Part shown: positions 57,240 to 64,000 of the stretch, piece after piece
Numbering within the stretch: the first letter of the stretch is position 1
How the letters are laid out: every line of letters starts with the position of its first letter
DNA from: Heliopora coerulea
Taxonomy: Eukaryota > Cnidaria > Anthozoa > Scleralcyonacea > Helioporidae
DNA: 64,000 nucleotides
Assembly (NCBI GenBank): GCA_030142905.1
Contig: JASJOG010000188.1
Span: 496,001-560,000, forward strand
Direction: 5' to 3'
Made by a program: the position numbers and the translations under genes
The notes under the pieces: generated by a model
Told to the model about the DNA's origin: nothing
What the model saw: the letters and a program-made list of their open reading frames with translations, nothing else
The model's database searches: none

Positions 57240-57770
57240 GACTGTATTTCCTTTATTCAATGATTGACTTATATCAAACATACAAAACTTTAACGTAAAA
57301 GTTTTAAATGTTGATAACTGCTGTGGTTTGATCTTAAAGAATTCCAACGGTTCGAGCAAAGGTCCTTCGTCAGTGAAAGAAACGAGTTCTGAAATAGGAG
57401 TAGCAACTTGACTAGGTTTTATACGAAAATGAGTCATGTGATAAAAAGTTAACCAATGCGATGCAAGAAACAAAAACAAACAAATCAACGTCTAGGTAAC
57501 GACAAGGAAGTTATTTGCTATTTTTAAACGACGATCAGCAAACTGGTATTGAGTTAAATCCCCTTGTCGTTACTTGGTCGTTGATTTATCACGACTCCTT
57601 TTCGTATGAAACCTACTCTAGTTGCTACTCCTATTTCAGAATACGTTTCTTTCTCTGACGAAGGGACTTTGCTCTAAACGTTGGAATTGTTTGAGATCAG
57701 TCACGGCAGGTTGTCAACCTTTTAACTTTTTATCCCCCTTTATCCCTGTATGCGCAGTATTCAATTTTTA
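57240..57770. mobile_element. Two PLE1-type 3' ends in head-to-head palindrome
   Basis: 57290-57560 (minus) and 57565-57765 (plus) are inverted copies of the same PLE1-family end block found at 17255-17711 and 25288-25790. Both hold TTTTCGTATAAAACC- or TTTTCGTATGAAACC-type words and CTATTTCAGAA. Only the ends remain; reverse transcriptase and nuclease are gone. CTGACGAAGGGACTTTGCTC (57656) is a weak hammerhead-like remnant. Confidence 0.7.
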
Positions 57771-57831
57771 TATCATTGATACAAAACTTGAACTTAATTA
57801 AACCTTTTAACTCTTTTTTCTTTTATTATAG

Positions 57832-58203
57832 TTTACTGAAACAATGTTTGTGGACGAGAAAAGCAAACAAAAAGCAGCCTTCGTCAAGACAGGCTCTCCT
57901 ATTACGCTTGCTGGTAATTACGATAAAGGTTCCGGCACGTACGGTTAATGGAATGCCCATGGTGTTGCCTCTAAAAGCTACAAATACCAACTGTTGATAT
58001 GTGATACGGCGTTCTATAAAGGACTTCATGTTTCTGGTTACACAAAGAAATGCTTCAAGAAATGTGACTTCTGGTGTGGTGATGTAACCTCTCCATACTT
58101 CAGAACTGCTGCTGTTACCAGTGAAAGTTATGCTGGGGTCGCTTTCAACGAGAATGGCGCTCGCCCGAGGCCAAAACGCTTAATAAGCGCGGGAATTCGT
58201 TAA
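57832..58203 (+). pseudogene. Fibrinogen-like domain, last exon, with premature TAA
   Basis: The exon opens FTETMFVDEKSKQKAAFVKT and GSPITLAGNYDKGSGTYG, then TAA at 57946-57948. The same frame goes on WNAHGVASKSYKYQLLICDT, FYKGLHVSGYTKKCFKKCDF, WCGDVTSPYFRTAAVTSESY, GVAFNENG and ends at TAA 58201. The stop is one base from a leucine codon. Six cysteines and WCGD with PYFRTA look like the C-terminal half of an anthozoan-type fibrinogen-like domain. AATAAA follows 85 bases after the normal stop. Confidence 0.75.
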
Positions 58204-58287
58204 GAATAGGAGTAACTTTACATTTATCTTTGTTTGATTCTGTGGACTAGAGTTGAGTCGGTTGTTAAATGTTGGATTTTCTTGATA

Positions 58288-58293
58288 AATAAA
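58288..58293 (+). promoter_or_regulatory. PolyA signal of the FREP-like locus
   Basis: AATAAA within CTTGATAAATAAAGCG, followed by a GTTTGAGTTG stretch. Confidence 0.6.
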
Positions 58294-58920
58294 GCGTTTG
58301 AGTTGCAATACAAAATTCAGCAATCGGCGTACAACATCTACTCTGCTTAACTTTATGCTCTTTGGATTTAACTTCGACATTACAATTTGGTTATATTATA
58401 TCAACAGAGTAAACCTCCCTAAAAGTAAAACCTTTCCAACTGCTGGCTCGCGGATTGATACATAGAACTTAGGCAGACAACTAACCACCCGCTCAACCCT
58501 CCATCGACACTCGTTGTCCAAGACTTTTCAAAGACTTTTATAGTCAGTAGAGAACAAATGAAGCCAAGTGAACTGGTAAATTTGACACTGTTCTGCTAGT
58601 AAAAAGTTGATGAAATAAGTCATGAGCCCACTAGTAGGGTTCGAAGATTTTTAATAACTTTGTTAAATTCCATAGTTCGTTCAAGGACAAGCAAAGACTT
58701 ACATGACAAGTCCGCAATTTCAAAAACTGACATTTCCTTTCAAAAAATTTGTCTGCAACACAATCCATGCTGCATAGAGAAAATCGTCCATGTTTGCACG
58801 ATACCGTTTTTTAATCAGTTAATTCATTTTCCTCTATACAAGGGAAAAGCTGCCTCAGTAACAGAAACTTAGATCTTTAAATGTCATACCCTCAGGGATT
58901 GGAGGCGAGTTTTTGCCAAC
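58294..58920. other. Stretch without recognisable gene
   Basis: Nothing supported between the polyA signal and the piggyBac relic. Confidence 0.5.
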
Positions 58921-60086
58921 TTAACCCTATTTAACATGGCATATCGGTATGCCCTTATTTCACATGGGGGGGGGCTTTTTTGGCCCCCCCCTAATTAGTT
59001 CGAGAACGGGAAAAGGGAAATGCATGAAACTTTGGGATATGTTAGAAAAATATATTACTAGTCAAAAAACATCAAAATATCTACAAAAAATTTTTTTCAA
59101 GTGTCTTTGCTGGGGGTCTGCTCAAGTCTATATGTGGAATTTTTCAATACATTCATTACATACGTAGCTTGCATGCTTTGTTCATATTGTTCTTTGACAA
59201 GATGGACAACAATGCTTAGATTTGCCAAGTTTGTTCTTTTGTTCCTTGTAATGAGGCTTTCCCTTCAACTGTTTGATGCAGTAAAAGCATCTTTTTCGAT
59301 CACTTGGAGCTTCAAGTGCTGCTGGTTGTTCGACGTACTGTCACTTGTTGTAACTTTTGTAACTTTTCACACCTTTTTCAATGCCTCAGATAAGCAGGGT
59401 TTCTAATCTGTTTTACACTTCTTTCTATACATCAAAATATCAATAATGGATTCGACTAACATTTTCATAGAAAAGGGAAGCTTTAAAGATTTGTATAAAA
59501 GAAATGTTTTGCCTGTGATTTGTATTCCACTAATTACTAATTACAGAATACGTGAAAGTAACTCATTGTGTTTACTCCCGAGACTGCATTTTCCAGTTGA
59601 AAAAGGCAAACATAGAACTAAATTGAAGATGTAGTAATAAATCAGTGTGACAAAAAATCAAAAAAGACATCAAAGTTTGAGAAAAACATTAGAATGTTTG
59701 CGTTCAAAAAATAACAGTCGGAATTGAATTTTACCCGCTGAAAAAAACAAAAATGATGATTGTGCATTCAAATTTGTCTTAGACCTAAGATGTAATTGGC
59801 CGGCAAAAAAAATTCAACATTATTGTCCAAAAAATCTAATCAGACGAAAATAAAACCAAAGATTGTAAAACCGCAAAAAGTGATTTTTCACCTCCTGGCG
59901 ACAAAAGTGGAATTACCCCCGGAAAACGTGAAAATTTTTAAAACTTCTTTATAGCAAAATAACCGCAATAAAAAAATATTAAAAGTCACAAAATTTCAGC
60001 CGAATTGGACAAGCGGTTCAAATTTTATGAAACAAAGTATAGGTGGGGGGGCCAAAAAAGCCCCCCCCCATGTGAAATAGGGTTAA
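58921..60086 (-). mobile_element. piggyBac-like DNA transposon relic
   Basis: TTAA flanks both ends (58921-58924 and 60083-60086). The ends CCCTATTTAACATG and CATGTGAAATAGGG are inverted with one mismatch and start with CCC as in this superfamily. Next to them lie repeated CACATGGGGGGG/CCCCCCCATGTG blocks with the palindrome GGCTTTTTTGGCC. At 1158 bp it is too short for a whole transposase gene, so most of the gene is deleted. Confidence 0.85.
59128..59340 (-). pseudogene. Cysteine-rich C-terminus of a piggyBac transposase
   Basis: The minus strand reads QYVEQPAALEAPSDRKRCFY, CIKQLKGKPHYKEQ, KSKHCCPSCQRTI, TGA, TKHASYVCNECIEKFHI and TAG. RC-x2-C, C-x2-C and C-x2-C-x-x-x-FH match the zinc-binding tail of piggyBac transposases. 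One internal TGA and a stop just upstream show decay. Confidence 0.75.
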
Positions 60087-60109
60087 ATGCACGAGGTATT
60101 TTCAGTTGA

Positions 60110-60445
60110 CGTCGGCAATGTTAGATTATCATGAAAAGTTTCTGTTCATGTATATCTCTGAGAACGATTCTGAAATAGAATTGAAACAATGCACATCTTG
60201 TCATGGATAGGCGTTGAGTTGTCTCGAGAATATCTCATGCACTTGAATTGGATAAAAACTCGCCTCCAATCCCAATGGACTCAATAGCTCAACACTTAGA
60301 GAGGCTGACCGGTATGCCGAAGGTGCGAGTTCAAATCCCACTCGAGTCAACATTTTTCGGTTGACTTCTTCAGTGTCAGATTATCATGAAAAGTTTCTGT
60401 TGGTGTGTTTCTCTGAGGATGATTCTGAAATAGATTTGATCACAG
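60110..60445 (+). repeat. tRNA-derived SINE, copy 2, about 1.3 units
   Basis: The core at 60285-60355 (GACCGGTATGCCGAAGGTGC, GAGTTCAAATCCC) is flanked on both sides by the tail. GATTATCATGAAAAGTTTCT occurs at about 60126 and again at about 60372, giving a period near 246 bases. The locus is thus a partial tandem of the unit seen at 1565-1855. Confidence 0.65.
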
Positions 60446-60614
60446 TATTCAAAGTTTTTCGTCCGAGCTGCTCCAGGCAGCTCATCGTGTTACGCAATAT
60501 GGCGGTGAGTGTCGCCAGTGCTACTACAGTGGCCCTCGGGGAAATTGTTAAAAATTACAATGTTGGTTATAAATTCGCTACGAATAAAAGCTACTAAAGT
60601 CAGATTAAGATATA

Positions 60615-60815
60615 ATTGTCGCAAACTAAAATTTTTGTTGCTTCAAATTAATTAAAAGTTTGGTTGCTGCAAGTAAAAACTTTGGTTGCAGAAAATTAAA
60701 AGTTTGGTTACAGCAAATATAAACTTTGGCTGCTCCAAATTGAAACCCTTCTTGTAGCAAATTAAATCCTGCGTTGCAGTAAATTAAACGTTTGATTGAT
60801 GCAAATTAAAAAGGC
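60615..60815 (+). repeat. Minisatellite, about six units of 30 bp
   Basis: Units vary around GCAAATTAAAAGTTTGGTTG, with GCAGAAAATTAAAAGTTTGG and GCAGTAAATTAAACGTTTG as further forms. Confidence 0.8.
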
Positions 60816-61559
60816 CGAAAAAGAATGCACCGCAAGTGATGCCGATGCAATTTGGTAAATAAACTTGACGTCGGCTATTCCAGGCTAAGTTGACATCATG
60901 CGATATAGGTTTTCGTAGGAGCACTTCGTTATGCCAGATAGACCTTGCATTTGAGTTTGGAACACCGTTTTCGGAGTGATATGAGAAACGGAGAACCTTT
61001 CCCCCGCTAGTCGGTTCTGCATTTGACTATGGTACGGTTGACACATTCCTTGTCGGCCAGGGTTTTTGAAACAGTCCGTTGGAATTTCAACGGCATGTAA
61101 AATTTTTTTTTCGTAACCCAAGGACACGGTAAATTTATTCTTTTGTGAAATACATTTCGATACGAACTTATCCTAACCCTGAACCTAAACATAAGGCAGT
61201 TTAAGAAAAAAAAATAACGGATTAGAAAATTTGAAGGGTAAAGTCAAGACCTGGATTGGATTCGATCAGAGCGTTACCGCTCGTTGGCTTAAAATAACAC
61301 CACCGACACTATGGCGAATATTAAACGGCAAGTGGTTTAATAAATTGTTTAATTTTGATTTGATGACTGATGTACAATGATCAAGTTGCGATAAAACCTT
61401 TTGCAGGCTTCGCGCTAGCCTGCAGTGCAGACGCTTGCGCATTGGAAGCATAAAGTTTGTTCTAGTCACGTTGATTTTAAGTTTACCTTTGTCTCATGTG
61501 AGAAGAGTGTTGTCCAGTTTGTCTCCACCAAGCATAGCAGGTTTCTCGAGGCACTCCGG
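60816..61559. other. Stretch without recognisable gene
   Basis: Only unsupported short minus-strand frames. Confidence 0.45.
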
Positions 61560-61690
61560 TTTCCTCCTGTAGTACCACGGGACCCATGAGGGGTAGCCCT
61601 TACTGGACCTCTAGCGAGAACAGTTTAGTGAGCTGTAAGGGTTATCCATATAGATAAAGACATTTTACCTTTACTTTAACTTTACCTTTA
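61560..61690 (-). repeat. Repeat family D, inverted copy
   Basis: CTCCTGTAGTACCACGGGAC, TTACTGGACCTCTAG and TAGATAAAGACATT are the inverted counterpart of the copies at 50495 and 32391. A run of TTTACCTTTACC follows. Confidence 0.7.
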
Positions 61691-61889
61691 CCTTTTACGT
61701 TAAAACCTTGAGTTTACAAGATACGATGCGAATATGGTTTTGTGAATATATACGAAACGAAACTTAGAAACTGAAGTCAAAGAACACGACAAAAATTGGT
61801 TCAAAGCCCAACTTGACAAATCCTCTGTTGCGAAACATGCTGGAAAATAGAATCAGATCACCAAGCGGGATCTTATAAGTATCCTATTA

Positions 61890-61970
61890 ACCCGTTCCGG
61901 TCCGTATCCAACTTTTTAATTTTAATCTGGCCAATGCTGGAAGATTTTACTCGTCAAGGGTAGATGTCTC
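61890..61970 (+). repeat. Interspersed repeat family C, copy 3
   Basis: TTTTAATCTGGCCAATGCTG followed by GAAGATTTTACTCGTCAAGG matches the copies at 12327 and 43449. Confidence 0.6.
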
Positions 61971-62272
61971 AGACAGGAAAGGATTTCGCGAAATCTCCTC
62001 CTTTGAGTACGAGAACGTTTCAGAGTTTTGAAACATCACGTGAGCTTGTTATCCATTGGACGACGTTTTGGACTTTTGCATTTCATAAATCCTAAACTTC
62101 ATAAATAATTTATAAAAGATACCATGACTCTAATTTTTACGTTTTCAAATTAAAATTCTTCAACCACAACTTTGTATCACGTAGACAAATAGTCGCGTAG
62201 CACGAGCGAATTGGTACTTCACGGTTAGCTTATGCACTGAAGGGTCGGTTATTCGGAGGTTATACCAGAATC

Positions 62273-62335
62273 CGTTTCCAGCCGATAATTTAAGAAAATA
62301 AAGTAGAAAACATACTCCGAGTATCAGTTCCATCT
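62273..62335 (-). CDS. Possible first exon with signal peptide
   Basis: On the minus strand the ATG at about 62335 opens MELILGVCFLLYFLKLSAGN with a donor TCTG/GTATAA soon after. It has an acidic residue, a hydrophobic run of about 12 and SAG as cut site. No downstream exon was recognised at lower coordinates, and a Penelope relic abuts directly upstream. It could be the remnant of a second secreted protein gene. Confidence 0.3.
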
Positions 62336-62344
62336 TGAACTCAA

Positions 62345-62850
62345 AATTTGAGAAAAGCAAGTGGACACAGTGTTCAATAGTAATATTTCGAATTTATTAC
62401 AAATTCATCATCAGACTAATTTACACAAGCTAGACCTAGGTCAATATATAGGCACAAGCGTGGTGACATCAATACAGGAAGAATGTGTGACGAAAGAAAT
62501 TGGAGTGTGAATGAGTGAAGTGTTATGTCAGATCAATTAATGAGAATGTGTAGGCGGAAGAAATTAGAGTGTGAATGATTAATGTGTTATGTCAGGTCAA
62601 ATAATGAGAGTTCTTTGCTGGCTTTGAGTCCTACGTTAAGTTCTGGTTTTAGAGATTAGATGAAGAGTGCTTCCATTAGTAAAAGTCGGTTTTTGTTAAG
62701 TGAATTGTTAGCGAGTGCCGTATGTAAATTCAGCTGACGTTATCAAATACTGAACTCTTATGTTTGTCCAAAGTTATGTTATGTTTAAATAAATCAAAAC
62801 AGTTATGCTCTGAAGATATCCCAGGGCAAGCAGGATGAATGCTTAGCTAA
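62345..62850 (-). mobile_element. 3' end of a third Penelope-like element
   Basis: On the minus strand the nuclease tail NRLLLMEALFI, a stop, SLKPELNVG and LKASKELSLFDLT resembles the closing LL-x-x-E-x-x-x-I-x-x-x-KP-x-LN block of Penelope-like GIY-YIG proteins. Near its end CTGATGA (62413-62407), a GAATTT/AAATTC stem and GAAA give a hammerhead-like core; cleavage side and stem I are not convincing. Direct repeats with GAAGAAATTAGAGTGTGAAT lie at 62490-62580. Confidence 0.55.
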
Positions 62851-64000
62851 TAATAAAAAGACAATTTACTAAGTAAAAGCGTCGACAGTCAAAAAAGGAT
62901 AAATAGAAAAACTCTTAATCTTCCGGAAAGTATTCGTAAAGGTTAAGAAAAGCTCCAATCCAATACTGTTTGACCGATTCCTTTGAATTTCGAGGTGTAC
63001 TATCTACTATGTTGACACGAAACGACTTAACATTTCCATGAATTCCAAACCACGATCTTCTGCACGCTGCTCAGATACGTCACTTGCTGAGCAGTGGCAT
63101 GGCAAATGGTGAATCTGGGGGAATCAGCGTCCTCCCAAATTTTACTGGACTGATAATATTATTGCCTGAAATATTACACAAAAACATCTTATAATGCTTC
63201 TAATTAGTACTCTTAGAGGCCCGGGATGCATAATTTAAGTTTTTGGCTTACTCCCAAGGACAAAATTCTCCTTTGCTATAATTCTAGTTCCCAGAAGCTT
63301 CTTTTTCCAAAAAAAGTTGGCCTAGCCACGTTAACGCTACTTAGCTGCAAGGTCAAGAATTTGTCCTCTGCTTCGAAAGACTAATTTTAGTTCATGTGCG
63401 TGAATCCACGTTGCAGCATCAAATGAAACCAATTTTGCCGAAGATTATAAATAAAATAGAGTTACGTGATCTAAAGTGACATGTATTAAGAATTTCTGAA
63501 TGACGTAATCTGTTGCACGTGACAACATTACAAAATTTAATAATGAGCTCATGCTTCCGTCAATCATTTAACGTCATAAAGACTTTTGACGCGAACATTT
63601 TATGTTGAGAAGGCGTTAGTTATTGAAGTGGTCATAAAGCTATTTGGTATCTTATGGATTTACAAATGTAAGTAGGTCACATTCTGTGCAGAAATAGTTT
63701 AAGCAATGGTATGTTAACGTTTGAGAAGTCGTACAATCAGGAGCTAATGTTCTGAATATTACAAGGCCTAAGATTTGACATGTTTTCTCTGAAAGTTTAA
63801 TGACTGCGTAAATAAGAAAAGACAGCATTTATATTTTCTGTTTGATGTTAAAATCTTTAGATTTAGTGCAAAATTGAGTTTGCTTTTATCTTGTACCATA
63901 TGAAAATAGCCATTCAACACATATACTTAAAGTAGGTCTAGCTACGCTAATGCTACTGAACTGCAAGTATAGCAGTTAGTCCCAGGCTTCGAAAGACTAA
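62851..64000. other. Gene-less stretch with one direct repeat
   Basis: A segment of about 70 bases ending GCTTCGAAAGACTAA occurs at 63316-63385 and again at 63932-64000, running into the window edge. Both copies carry CTAGC[C/T]ACG[T/C]TAA words. It may be the two ends of an element of about 690 bp in direct orientation, or two copies of a short repeat. Confidence 0.5.

Larger units (their letters stand above)
54374..57831 (+). other. Last intron of the FREP-like locus
   Basis: Donor GTAAGA, acceptor CTTTTATTATAG after a long pyrimidine tract. It holds a MITE (54915-55668) and a Penelope end block (57240-57770). From 55670 to 57240 nothing else is recognised. Confidence 0.55.
47061..58293 (+). 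pseudogene. FREP-like locus: signal peptide, Ig domains, fibrinogen-like domain
   Basis: Exons in order are 47061-47121 (signal peptide), 50217-50478 (Ig 1), 51858-52151 (Ig 2), 53527-53644 (linker), 54128-54373 and 57832-58203 (fibrinogen-like), with AATAAA at 58288. Phases agree at three of five junctions (signal/Ig 1, linker/fibrinogen, fibrinogen/fibrinogen) and also at Ig 1/Ig 2 if the frameshift in Ig 1 is allowed for. The Ig 2/linker junction is out of phase, so an exon may be missing. Secreted Ig-plus-fibrinogen proteins act as lectins in invertebrate immunity. Inactivating changes in three exons argue that this copy is a pseudogene or a null allele. Confidence 0.65.

Noticed and set aside
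62388..62413. Third hammerhead ribozyme in the Penelope end at 62345-62850
   Set aside because: The CTGATGA and GAAA core and stem II are present, but no convincing stem I or cleavage site was found, so it is mentioned only as hammerhead-like.

Overview
This window looks like nuclear DNA of an anthozoan cnidarian, most likely a stony coral. The evidence is A+T-rich DNA, short exons with GT/AG borders in long introns, no operons or ribosome binding sites, and a dense mix of metazoan mobile elements: Penelope-like retroelements with GIY-YIG nucleases, Tc1, Tigger/pogo, piggyBac, Harbinger and hAT relics, tRNA-derived SINEs and many foldback MITEs. The organism call is an inference from element and gene style, not from a marker gene.

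Host genes are few. A possible terminal exon lies at 1965-2038 (+). A death-domain gene has two good exons at 28288-28371 and 29763-30106 (+). A decayed THAP zinc-finger segment lies at 26290-26530 (+). The largest locus, 47061-58293 (+), has a signal-peptide exon, two Ig exons, a Cys-containing linker exon and a fibrinogen-like domain split over two exons. This is the layout of fibrinogen-related immune lectins. The copy is broken by a frameshift and stops in the first Ig exon, a 7-bp insertion in the first fibrinogen exon and a TAA in the last exon. A possible signal-peptide exon lies on the minus strand at 62273-62335.

Mobile DNA dominates. At 17255-25790 there is a three-level nest. An old Penelope-like element on the minus strand (PLE1) appears to be split by a Tc1-like transposon (19026-24173, TA flanks). 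The Tc1 transposase gene is in turn split by a young Penelope-like element (PLE2, 20424-23627) flanked by a 16-bp target duplication. Both Penelope elements carry an inverted copy of their nuclease end in front of the reverse transcriptase. A Tigger element (39993-42324) keeps both ends and a full-length transposase frame with three internal stops. A deleted relative lies at 35652-36504. A piggyBac relic (58925-60082) has TTAA flanks and the cysteine-rich tail of its transposase. A Harbinger relic (49505-49953) joins a transposase N-terminus to an oppositely oriented MADF gene.

The most unusual small element is a roughly 430-bp repeat in three copies (7864-8332 minus, 9065-9490 plus, 13613-14040 plus). 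One copy is headed by a complete hammerhead ribozyme fold, and a second copy starts exactly at the predicted ribozyme cleavage site. Two blocks of palindromic TTTCATATGTGAAA-type repeats (about 4190-4977 and 53757-54085) end in the same motif. Remaining long stretches hold no gene I can support.
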